A stretch of DNA of 64,000 nucleotides from Fagopyrum homotropicum (taxonomy: Eukaryota > Streptophyta > Magnoliopsida > Caryophyllales > Polygonaceae), in the NCBI GenBank assembly GCA_033239125.1, contig BSWB01000006.1, positions 114,064,242 through 114,128,241 of the forward strand, read 5' to 3'. Every line of letters begins with the position of its first letter. Positions within the stretch are counted from its first letter, which is position 1. The notes beneath the pieces are model-generated. The model saw only the letters and a list, made by a program, of their open reading frames with translations. It had not been told where the DNA came from and made no database searches. The translations under genes and the position numbers were made by a program. This document shows positions 1 through 10,100 of this stretch, in pieces.

Positions 1-560
1 ACAATCCGGTTTGTGTAGAATTCCATTCCTTAGATTCTTAGAGACTTACCCGGTGATAAGATCTTAGGAACAGACTAGTGGACCATGAGACCTACCTGGT
101 GATTGATCCCAATCTAGAAACACACATTCCCAACATATTATAGTTAGTCCAAGGAACGATTAGATAGCTTGAGTCTTATGCCATAACCGGAATTTCCAAC
201 CCCTAGAATCCGCTTTTCTCTTTTGATTCATATCTCGAGTTTAGCTTATTTGCTTGTGTTGATTCGTTAGCTTAGTTTATTGCTTACCTTGCATGATTTG
301 TGATCCTTGATTGATCACCTAAAAACCAACCAAAAATATTGAGGTTTTCATTTCTTTATTTCTTTCTCTTTTCTTAACCTAGATCTTCACTAAACTTAAT
401 CATAAACCGAATCAATCTCACCTTAGTCTTTGTGTTCAACCTCGGAATACTATCCCTACTACAAACGTCCCGTACACTGCGGGTTCGCTAGGAGTTAGGA
501 GAAATATAACGAGTATAAATTTAAAACCTATTGCGTATCACACACATCCTGAGCGTAACA
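1..560 (+). repeat. 3' part of the 5' LTR of Athila-like element A
   Basis: Nearly identical to 23047-23606, the 3' part of A's other LTR. It ends in GCGTAACA just before the primer-binding site. It holds two GAGACYTACCCGGT-type motifs and the CCCGTACACTGCGGG hairpin at 469-483. The LTR start, TATA and palindromic boxes lie to the left of the window. Confidence 0.93.
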
Positions 561-566
561 AGTTTT

Positions 567-584
567 TGGCACCGTTGCCGGTGA
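567..584 (+). other. Primer-binding site of A, tRNA-Asp type
   Basis: TGGCACCGTTGCCGGTGA lies 7 nt inside the LTR end. It differs at two positions from TGGCGCCGTTGCCGGGGA, the complement of a plant tRNA-Asp 3' end, which is typical of Athila/Tat elements. Confidence 0.88.
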
Positions 585-3297
585 TCGAGGTCTAGATTGA
601 GTCTATTTTGTGATTTTTTTATAGTGTAGATCTTTCTTGTTGCTTTTGATCTCTCTTTGGTTTGTGTCTTTGCTTTTCAGGACATCTCTTACTCTTTAGG
701 TGTATGCGAAGATCTCGTGGCAAGGATTTAGCTCCATTCGATCCCGCACCGGAGAAAACCCTTAGATCTAGATCCAAGAGCATTAGAAAAGGGAAAGAGA
801 TGGCCGGAAGAGATCTCCAAGCTGAGTTGGATGAGGCTTTAGAGCAAATAAGGCTAAGAGATGAGCTCTTGGAGGAAGAAAAGAGACTTGCCAATGAGAG
901 GCAAGAAGCAACTAGGAGGGAGATTGATGAGATTAGGCAAGCCCTTGTACAAGGAGAGCTTAATCGTCAACAACCTCCACCTCCTCCACCACAACCGCAG
1001 CCGGCGGCGAATGTTAGGGTTGTGCCCATTGCAATTGAAGAGCCACAAACATTAGGGAGACGTATGGATCCGGCACAAAGAGCACACCGTCCGGGTGTAA
1101 ACTTAGGAGATCCCGCAACCCACAATTACGAGCTCCGCCCTCAAGTTCTACAAATGATCCGGCATAATCAATTTGGAGGGATGGAAGGAGAGTCTCCTCA
1201 TCAACACTTGATGAACTATGAGATCTTGATGGAGACTCTTAGGCCGCCTAGATTGGAGAGCAACAACCATAAGCTTAAGGCTTTCTCCTTCTCTCTTAAA
1301 GACAAGGCCTTGGCTTGGTATCAATCTATTCCACAAGGGCGAGTGAGTACTTGGGAGGAGATGACAACCGAGTTTTTGACTAAGTTCTTCCCACCTTCCA
1401 AGACTACCGAGCTAAGAGGGAAGATCAATGCCTTCGTGATGAAGGATAGAGAGAGCTTGTTCAAGTCTTGGGAGAGATTCAAGGATCTTCTCCTAGATTG
1501 TCCACACCATAGTATACCAAAAATTGAGCTATTGGAGATCTACTTCAAAGGACTTGATGAAGATAGCCAATTCAAGCTTCAATCTCTTTCCGGTGGGACT
1601 TTTATGGAAAAGCATGTGGATGAAGCTTGGGAGTTTGTAGAAAAACAAGCTTTAGTGATTGAGAAGTACTCCCATAGGAAGAGTGAAGGGAGAAAGGCGG
1701 GAGCATATGAGGTGAGTGAAGTCACCATGAGCAATTTCAAACTTGACGCCATCAACAACGAGCTAAAGTCTTTGAGGGAGTTGTATGCTACAACTTTGAA
1801 GAACCAAGCAACTCCTCAAGTGCAAGTGCAAGCAAACTTGTCTTCCAAGGAGGAAGATGTGAACTACATGGGAAGGGGCAACTATAACAACTATCAAGGC
1901 CCAAGGAACTTCAACAACAACCGGAAATTCAACAATTACCGGCCTAACCACAACCATCCCGGGTTTTCCTATTCTAACCCGGATGGAGCCTTGAACCCTC
2001 CCGCTTCCACAAGCGCAGCTCCACCACCAAAGGCTTCACAAGAACCTCCACCCGGATTTACTCAACCTCCAAAGGATAGAACCGAGATGATGTTTGAGCA
2101 ATTGCTTGGAAGGTTGAGTGGTCTTGAGAGCACGGTGACCTCCATTTCTAAAGCTCAAAAGGTGTTGGAAGCACAAGTGTTCCAAAAGGCGGGTGAAGTT
2201 CATAGAGATCCGGGGAAGCTTCCCGGAAGAACCGAAGACAACCCAAGAGGCCAAGTGTTGGCCATTACAACAAGGAGTGGGTTGAGTATGAAGGATCCTT
2301 TGCCCAAGGAGAATGCTAGGGGAAAGCAAGTAGTGATAGAGGAAGAGATAGTGCAAGGAGATGGAGGCAAGAGCAAGGATGATGAGCCAACTTATGTGGC
2401 ACCGCCTCCATACAAGCCACCACTACCGTTCCCTCAATCACAAGCAAGGGCTCGTTTAGACAATCACTTTGGTAAATTCCTTGAACTTATGTCTAAATTG
2501 CATATTAATATTCCGTTCATGGATGCTATCTTAGGTATGCCGGCATATGGCAAGTTCTTGAAGGAGATACTCTCCAACAAAAGGAAGTTGGAGGAGTATG
2601 GGGAAGTAAGGATGACAAAGAGGTCCTCGGAATTGATCCAAACAATGAAGGAGGAGATGCCTCCTAAGCTAAGAGATCCGGGTTCCTTTTGTTTCCCAAT
2701 TGGAGTGGGAGAAGTGAAGTATGAAGCCCTTTGTGATCTTGGGGCAAGTGTAAGCATCATACCGCTTGCACTTTGCAACAAGGTTGGGCTAGGAGAGCCT
2801 AAACCGGTCAAGATGACCCTTTACATGGCGGACCGCTCTATTACTCACCCGGTTGGGATCTTAGAAGACATTCCGGTGCAACTAGGGAAGTTCTATATGC
2901 CGATTGATTTTGTTGTCTTGGACATCCCGGCGGACTATCCGGTTCCCATCATCTTAGGAAGACCTTTCCTAGCCACTTCCGGATGCCTAGTGGATTGCAA
3001 GAATGGAGTTCTCTCCTTCAACATTGGAAAGGAGAACATCAAGTTCAAGTTATCCACAATGATGAAAGGGCCAACCCTTGATGAAGATGTATTCAACATA
3101 GTCGAGCAAGAGGAGTCTAGAGAAGTTGTGAGCTCGATCTTGATCAAGGACCCCTTGGAGAAGGTCCTTACCTTAAGTTTGATGGAGGAAGGTGTTGATG
3201 AGGCTTGCAATGAAGAGATAAAAGCCTTGGAAGCATTAGAAAAGGAGACAAGAGTTGAAACTGAAGACCACGAAGGCATGCTGAACACCTGTAAGTT

Positions 3298-3410
3298 CCA
3301 CGGGCGTGGAGTGTGTTCCACGGCCGTAGAACTCTGTGGAAAGCTACAACGAGCAAGGTTGGCAACTTCCACGGCCGTGGATGTGCCAAGATCCGTGGAT
3401 CCAACCGTGG
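3298..3410 (+). promoter_or_regulatory. CCACGG palindromic boxes in the protease-RT linker of A
   Basis: Full or near-full boxes at 3298-3309, 3318-3329 and 3369-3380 (exact CCACGGCCGTGG), with half sites CCGTGG at 3393-3398 and 3405-3410. The same 12-mer occurs in A's LTR. B and E have their own different box at the same polyprotein position. A regulatory role is inferred. Confidence 0.6.
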
Positions 3411-3477
3411 TTCCCCCAGAGGCAGCCCTCATCGATGATCAAGCTTCAAGGAGCCTTGAAGGGTCCTCATTTGCTTT

Positions 3478-3482
3478 GGATT
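3478..3482. repeat. Target-site duplication of B, left copy (GGATT)
   Basis: GGATT immediately precedes the TGTTACGC terminus of B and is repeated at 17153-17157 right after the other terminus, TTATCA. Confidence 0.95.
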
Positions 3483-4330
3483 TGTTACGCTAAGATCGTG
3501 TGATGTGAATCGCAATAAGTTTTAAATTTATACTCGTTATATTTATCCTAACTCCTAGCGAACCCGCAGTGTACGGGACGTTTGTAGTAGGGATAGTATT
3601 CCGAGGTCGAACACAAAGACTAAGGTGAAATCGAGTCAAGCATGATCAAAGATAGTATAAATCTAGACTAAGATAAGGTGAGGAACAAAGAAAATGGAAA
3701 ACACAATGTTTTTGGTTGGTTTTTGTGGTGATCCAACAAAGATCACAAATCAAGCAAGGTAATAAAACAACTAACAACTCAAGCTAGCAAAACGAACAAG
3801 TAACACAAAGCACAAAGTATATAGTCAAGAGAGAAAAGTGGATTCTAGAGGTCAAGATTTCCGGTTACGGCATCGGACTCTAGGTTCTAAAAATTCTTAG
3901 GACAAGCTGTGGTGTTTGGGAAAGAATGTTTCACTAATGGAAGCAATTACCGGGTAGGTCTCTCACTTCACTAATCCCGCATCAAACTCCTATTACCGGG
4001 TAGGTCTCAAGGGGTTAGAGTAAGGAATTCCGCACAAACTAGATACTACTTAAGGGTAACCTTCTCCTTACCGGGTAGGTCTCGGAATAGGGAAATCTCA
4101 AGCAATAATCCTAGCACACTCGATCCAATAGCGGATTATGAGGCTCGCTACTACCTAGAATTCATCTTCTAAGGTATCTAAGATCGGAAATCATCGGGTA
4201 GATCTCTTCCCTCACTTAGGTTGATAGCATTAGGTGATCCTAAGCTAAATTAGGCTTAATAAACACTAGGATTTAACAACCTAACACCCCAATCATACAG
4301 ATTCATCAATTAAAGAGCAACAGAAAAATA

Positions 4331-4384
4331 AATCGGGCTGTTCTACACTAAATCGGCCGATCTATCATGAAGAACAGGGCGATT
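4331..4384 (-). promoter_or_regulatory. AATCGG box triad in the LTR leader of B
   Basis: Half site 4331-4336, core AATCGGCCGATC 4351-4362 and half site 4379-4384 form one imperfect palindrome. The inner arms are TGTTCT and AGAACA. Centre spacings are 23 and 25 bp. Confidence 0.6.
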
Positions 4385-4928
4385 TTTCTAACTGGGTTGG
4401 GTTTCGTGCATACAAATCATCCAAAACTAACATATAAGTCCATTCTATCCTCACCCTAGCCATAACCATCAATCCGTCACTCTAGAATCACAATAAACTA
4501 GCCAATAATATGCATACCAAGATCCAAAATCATCAAACAAGCATACATGGTGTTCATAGATGGATAATGAAAGATAAACAAGCAAAATCAATAAATCCTA
4601 GCTGAATCTCAGTTGTAGCAAGACTTACAAACTCTTAAATGAAGATTCAAAACGTTCCTAACAACTCTTGCAATAGTTCTTCAATCCAAGATTACAAAAA
4701 TCACTCAAAAGTCACTCAAAACTCTTAAAAATGGTGTTCTTCTTCTTCCTTCAATCCTTGAGAGATTTTCTTCTTCTCTAATCTTTTCCCCCAAATTGGT
4801 GAGCTGTGAATGAGAGTGTGGGAGAGGAGAGATCAGCAACAACCTGCAGGACCACTTATATTCTCCACCAAGAGCAAGGACGGACAAGAGATCGTGGGAC
4901 ACATGGCTTAAGCTGTCAAAGGCCCAAA

Positions 4929-4980
4929 AATCGACCCAGTAGGAGAAAATCGGCCGATTTAGCTGTTAGTTGGTCCGATT
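4929..4980 (-). promoter_or_regulatory. AATCGG box triad upstream of the LTR TATA of B
   Basis: Half site 4929-4934, core AATCGGCCGATT 4948-4959, half site 4975-4980. It lies about 95 bp upstream of the TATAAG at 4860-4855 on the element strand, in a U3 promoter-proximal position. Confidence 0.62.
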
Positions 4981-6572
4981 TTCTTCAGTAGAAACATGCT
5001 ATGATCGTCTAGCCATGAGTTGCTCCATTGCTTGCACCAATAGTGGTCTTTGTGTCCTTTGTTGCTCCAATTATGCTCCTCCAAAACTTTGGATGTGTAC
5101 CATCATGAGGCTTGGCCCTCTAATGTATCGGTTAATGTCCAAAAGACCCCCGAAATACCTACAAAGCAACGCACAAGTCCGTGTAGACGTCTATCTCGAC
5201 AAAATACGTGATTTGAGTGCAAACGTCGTGAATTAGTGCTAAACCGTGCATGAATGAGTGAGAAATCTATCTAAATGATTACCTAAACCTAAGTCATAAA
5301 TTGTGTTATCAAAAATTCCCCATACTTAAGGTTTGCTCGTCCCCGAGCAAATTCCCAACTATAGACTAAGAGATGACATGATTTATGTATGCAGAAAAAT
5401 GGCAAAATCTTTTTGGAGTTGTGCTTCTAATATTGGATCACCTTCATAGTCATGTTTCATGAAAATGGACAAGCAATTATGCATCAAATAAATGAAAGCA
5501 TGAAAAGACAATTACACTTAACTTGATAGTATGCAATGAAGTGTAAAGATGAAGAAGTCAAGATGATCATGAGCATATCCAATCTAAATCACTTAGTCTT
5601 ACACACATGCAAGTAGGTCATAAGGACTTGTGAAATAGAAGGCCAAGAAACGTTGTGATTAGGCGGGAGTTTTCTAGGCTATGTGATGCTAATCCGGGAA
5701 AGGAACTAAACAACAACAACTTCACATTTCTTTTCAACTTCCCTCGAGTGTATATTTTTCTTCATTTTCTTTTCTTTCTTTTCTTTTATTTTTGAGACAA
5801 TGGCATTGGTGTACAAAATCCGAAACCTTGGTGATTAGCCGTCCTCGGGTTTTTTTCTATTTTTTCGAGGTGCATCCACACCGGGCACACATACCAAAGC
5901 TCGTTAGGACTATTGGTTTATTTGACTTTGGCAAGGCACCAACACCCGATTATGTGAAGTGTACCGAGTTACTTGTCATCAAAGCCAACGTCCCCAAACA
6001 TTTGTTTTTGTCTACACTTTCACAACAATTTCAGCATTTTATGCATGATATTCTTTCATCAACATCTTCACCCCACACTTGCTTTTCACACACATCAACA
6101 CACTAACATGCTCCTATTCCCGGATGGGTCAAAAGAGGTCAAATTTATCTCAATTGAGGTGCTCAAGCAACATGATCAAGATGAGAAGTAGAGAAGAATG
6201 AATTGCCTTACTCACTCCTAATTGATGTGCAAGAACTAGCATGCAATTTTAACTTTCAATCCTCAATTAAATCAAGGCAAGCATCATAATCACAAGTCAT
6301 TCATGGAATTCAAGATAAGTATTTCAAGTCCACATATGCATCATCAATTTAACACACAAGGCCATCCATAGACAATCCACAAGACAAGATTCATCATTAG
6401 GGTCATATCCAAGCCTTAGAAGCACTAAAAATTTTTCAAATTTTCTGATTTTTTTTTTTTTTGAATTTTTCGAAATATGTATGTACAATGCAAGACATAA
6501 TGAAACATGTGACAAAATTTAACTATCCTAGATGCTAATCATGCAAGTGATCATGAAAACCCCACCCCATAC

Positions 6573-6788
6573 TTAGAAACACATTGTCCCTAATGTGTAA
6601 ACTAAATAAAGAAGTGAAAGAGAGTCCTCACAATGTAAAATTGGTGATGCTTTGGTATTTCGGTTCACATTGGATGATGATGGTGGATGATCGATCAAGG
6701 ATGGTAGAGAGCTCTTGATGTTCATTATGATGTCGGAACCCGCGCTTGGCACCGCAAGCCGTCCAAGTTCCACGTCTGCTCCACCCAT
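6573..6788 (-). CDS. Small ORF in the 3' region of B (71 aa), unknown
   Basis: Starts with ATG at 6788. The first residues MGGADVELGRLAVPSAG recur with few changes in a 24-residue ORF of element A at 20331-20405. Three of the early codon differences between the two copies are silent. A TATAAAG at 6818-6812 and an AATCGG box triad lie just upstream. I recognise no domain. It may be a real peptide or only conserved RNA sequence, so the call is weak. Confidence 0.35.
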   Translation of the reverse strand: MGGADVELGRLAVPSAGSDIIMNIKSSLPSLIDHPPSSSNVNRNTKASPILHCEDSLSLLYLVYTLGTMCF

Positions 6789-6811
6789 GCTTGATGGAGA
6801 TCATCACTTTC

Positions 6812-6881
6812 CTTTATACAGAGGAAAAATCGCCCCATAGCCCAGGAAAATCGGCCGATTTTGTGCATGAACAGTCCGATT
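6812..6881 (-). promoter_or_regulatory. AATCGG box triad plus TATAAAG in the 3' UTR of B
   Basis: Half site 6828-6833, core AATCGGCCGATT 6849-6860 and half site 6876-6881, with centre spacings of exactly 24 and 24 bp. On the element strand a TATAAAG (6818-6812) follows about 39 bp from the core centre. This copies the box-TATA order of the LTR and suggests an internal promoter. Confidence 0.55.
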
Positions 6882-7079
6882 TTTCTGGGTGATTTCCTCC
6901 TCGTCTATGTGCTTGGATCTTGTACCTTCAACTGGTCATGAGGCCTTCACATGCCCTCCAACATCTCGTCACACACGACAATCAACAAGATCTAGCACCC
7001 AAAAACACAAAAGAAAAACAAAGCACACCAAGAGTGAGATCAAACAAAAGCAAGAAAAAGAAAGGGAAAAATATCTACC

Positions 7080-7115
7080 AATGGGTTGCCTCCCATTAAG
7101 CGCTTCTTTAAGGTC
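7080..7115 (-). other. Conserved post-pol element of B
   Basis: Just after the pol stop on the element strand is GACCTTAAAGAAGCGCTT, followed by a hairpin-like TGGGAGGCAACCCA. The same block follows the pol region of A (20149-20185) and D (23959-23996). Confidence 0.7.
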
Positions 7116-7142
7116 ATTAGCTTGACCAAATTCAGGAGCGTT

Positions 7143-10100
7143 TCAATCAAGGTGAAGCGGGGCAATCACTTCCACCGGGGCTTCCGGGATGTACTTCTTC
7201 AATCGATGCCCATTCACCTTGAAGTTACCACAATGATCTCCGCCTATCTCCACCGCTCCATGAGGAAAAACTTTCTTCACCACATATGGCCCGGTCCATC
7301 TTGATTTGAGCTTCCCGGGGAAGAGCCGCAGCCTTGAGTTGAAGAGAAGGACAAGGTCGCCTTCACTCAACTCCTTTGGGATGAGGCGCTTGTCATGCCA
7401 CCTTTTGGTCCTCTCCTTGTAGATCCGGGCATTCTCATAAGCATCCAACGGGATCTCTTCAAGAGCATTTATGTCAAGCAACCTCTTCTCTCCCGCCTCC
7501 TTGAGGTCAAAATTTAGCCACTTAATGGCCCAATAAGCTCTATGCTCCATCTCTACCGGAAGGTGGCAAGATTTGCTATAGACTAACTTGTAGGGAGTAG
7601 TGCCAATGGGTGTTTTGAAGGCGGTTCTATATGCCCATAAGGCATCATCGAGCTTCATAGCCCAATCCTTTCTCGTCCTTGAGACCGTCTTCTCGAGAAT
7701 CCCCTTGATCTCCCGGTTGGAGATTTCCACTTGGCCACTAGTTTGGGGATGGTAAGGTGTTGCCACCTTATGAGTCACCCCATACTTAGCCAAAAGTGCC
7801 CCAAAGTTCCTATTGGTGAAGTGCTTCCCTTCATCGCTTATGATCACCCTTGGTGTTCCAAACCTAGGAAAGATCACTCGGTTGAAGAACCGCACCACAA
7901 CCTTGGCGTCATTTGTAGGAGAGGCGATTGCCTCCACCCATCTCGAAACATAGTCAACCGCTAATAGGATGTAGAGGTTGCCACATGAAGAAGGGAATGG
8001 TCCCATAAAGTCCACACCCCACACATCAAATATCTCCACCTCTTGTATGTTGTTCAAGGGCATCTCATTCCTCCTTGAGATGTTGCCCGTCCTTTGGCAA
8101 GCATCACAAGCTACCACAAAGCCTTGCACGTCCTTGAACAAACTTGGCCGAAAGAAGCCCGATTGTAGCACCTTCGCACATGTCTTGTGTGCGCTAGCAT
8201 GCCCTCCACATGGCAAGGAGTGACAATGGCGGAGCACACTCTCCACCTTGTCCTCCGGTATGCATCTCCTAAACATTCCATCCGGCCCTCTTTTGAACAA
8301 AAGTGGCTCACTCCAATAGTAGTGCCTCACATCTTTGAATAACTTCTTCCTTTGGGCATATGTCAAACCGGGAGGCAACTCCTCACACACTAAGTAGTTC
8401 ACAATGTCGGCAAACCATGGCTCGCTTCCTCTAGACACTTGGAACAAGCATTCCTCCACCATTTGCAATTGCTCATCCCGGAATGAGTCATCAATCGGGA
8501 TGTCCTCTCTTTCAAGCTCCAATGGTGGGAGTCTACTAAGGTGATCCGCCACGGAGTTCTCGGATCCCTTCTTATCCCGGATTTCTAAGTCAAACTCTTG
8601 AAGAAGAAGAATCCACCGAATCAACCTAGGCTTGGCATCCTTCTTGGTAAGTAGATAACGGATCGCAGCATGATCCGTATAAACTATGACCTTCGCTCCA
8701 TCAAGATATGAGTGGAACTTCTCAAATGCATACACAACCGCTAGCAACTCCTTCTCGGTGGTAGCATAATTGAGTTGGGCATCATCTAGCGTCTTGCTAG
8801 CATAATAAATAGCATGAGTTCGCCCATCTTTCCTTTGTCCCAAAACAGCCCCAACGGCTACATCGCTTGCATCACACATGATCTCAAACGGTAAACTCCA
8901 ATCCGGAGGTAGCATGATAGGTGTGGAGATCAAGGCGTTCTTCAACCTACAAAAAGCCTCAAGGCAATCTTTGGAGAAAACAAATTCAACATCCTTCATT
9001 AGTAGGTTAGTAAGGGGCTTAGAAATTTTAGAGAAGTCTTGAATAAACCTCCAGTAAAAACCGGCATGCCCTAGAAAGCTCCTTACCCCCTTCACCGAGG
9101 TAGGTGGTGGCAACTTCTCTATCGTCTCAATCTTGGCCCTATCAACCTCAATGCCACGGTTAGACACAAAGTGTCCTAACACAATACCTTCACTTACCAT
9201 GAAGTGGCATTTTTCCCAATTCAGGACAAGATTTGTCTCCTCACATCTTTGCAATACTAATGACAAGTTAGCCAAGCAATTATCAAAGGAAGAACCATAA
9301 ACAGAGAAATCATCCATGAACACTTCCATGATATTTTCAATGTATTCCGAAAAGATAGCCATCATACACCTTTGGAAGGTGGCGGGTGCATTACACAACC
9401 CAAAAGGCATTCTCCTATATGCAAAAGTACCCCATGGACATGTAAAGGTTGTTCTCTCTTGGTCATCGGGGTGGATGGGGATTTGGAAGAATCCACTATA
9501 GCCATCTAGGTAGCAAAAATGGGAATGTTGAGCTAACCTCTCTAGCATTTGGTCAATAAAGGGAAGGGGGAAGTGATCTTTCCTAGAGGCCATGTTAAGC
9601 TTCCTATAGTCAATACACATCCTCCACCCCGTAACCGTCCTAGTCGGGATTAGTTCATTGTTCTCATTGGTCACTACGGTCATCCCACCCTTCTTAGGTA
9701 CTACATGAACGGGACTAACCCACTTACTATCCGAGATAGGGTAGATAATTCCCGCATCTAGCAACTTAATGATTTCCTTTTTGACTACCTCTTTCATTAT
9801 GGGATTCAATCTTCTTTGATGTTCAATAGAGGGTTTATGGTTATCTTCCATCATTATCTTATGCATGCACAAAGAGGGTTTAATGCCAACAAGGTCATCA
9901 ATGGTGTATCCTATTGCCTTTCTATGCAGTTTCAATTCATTCAACAATTTATCAAGCACATCATCATTCAAAGATGCATTCACAATCACCGGATAAGTAG
10001 AATTTGAACCAAGGAAAGCATACTTTAAATGAGAAGGAAGAGGTTTAAGATCAAGTTGAGGAGGACCTTTTTCGGTTGAAGACGATCCATACAATATAGG

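Larger units (their letters stand above)
704..3482 (+). pseudogene. Element A gag-protease part of the polyprotein, interrupted by element B
   Basis: Long open frame giving the structural and protease part of a Ty3/gypsy Athila-like polyprotein. The frame is open from 662, but the first ATG is at 704, just after a splice-acceptor-like TTTTCAG at 674-680. Order: basic N terminus; charged coiled-coil segment (about 838-955); proline run; Retrotrans_gag-like domain around the [10 protein letters not shown] segment (about 1310-1500); N/G/R-rich low-complexity stretch (about 1860-1980) with no CCHC zinc knuckle; proline-rich linker; aspartic protease with [11 protein letters not shown] near 2730-2765 and [11 protein letters not shown] near 2950. 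The DLGA form of the active site is usual for Athila. After 3290 comes a fast-evolving linker rich in CCACGG boxes. Element B interrupts the frame at 3482, and the frame carries on in register from 17158 into the RT part. No stop or shift is seen within this half. Confidence 0.9.
3483..5311 (-). repeat. 3' LTR of B, AATCGG type
   Basis: Runs from TGTTACGC at the left to GTGTTATCA at the right (TG...CA on the element strand), 1829 bp. It pairs with 15348-17152 with about 15 differences by eye. It contains two box triads (4331-4384, 4929-4980), a TATAAG at 4860-4855 on the minus strand, four GAGACCTACCCGGT-like motifs (near 3948, 3993, 4068 and 4193, reverse complement), and the CCCGTACACTGCGGG hairpin near its U5 end. 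Short open frames here are not coding. Confidence 0.95.
5312..7142 (-). other. 3' untranslated region of B with PPT and hairpin
   Basis: About 1.8 kb between the pol stop and the 3' LTR. Next to the LTR is the purine tract AAGTATGGGGAATTTT (reverse complement near 5312-5328), preceded on the element strand by the hairpin TTGCTCGGGGACGAGCAA (5333-5350). A block near 5880-5965 is conserved in the 3' UTRs of A and D. It also holds a box triad with a second TATA (6812-6881), a small ORF (6573-6788) and the conserved post-pol element (7080-7115). No large third ORF is present. Confidence 0.8.

Noticed and set aside
2935..3432. 165-residue open frame on minus
   Set aside because: Antisense shadow of A's protease frame.
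4705..4902. Open frames in LTRs (for example 65 residues on minus)
   Set aside because: They fall in U3/R with no conservation between LTR subfamilies and overlap the TATA region.
6440..6465. T-run as a polyadenylation or retroposon tail
   Set aside because: A short T-rich stretch inside B's 3' UTR, with a related A/T-rich stretch in A. No target duplication or retrogene nearby.
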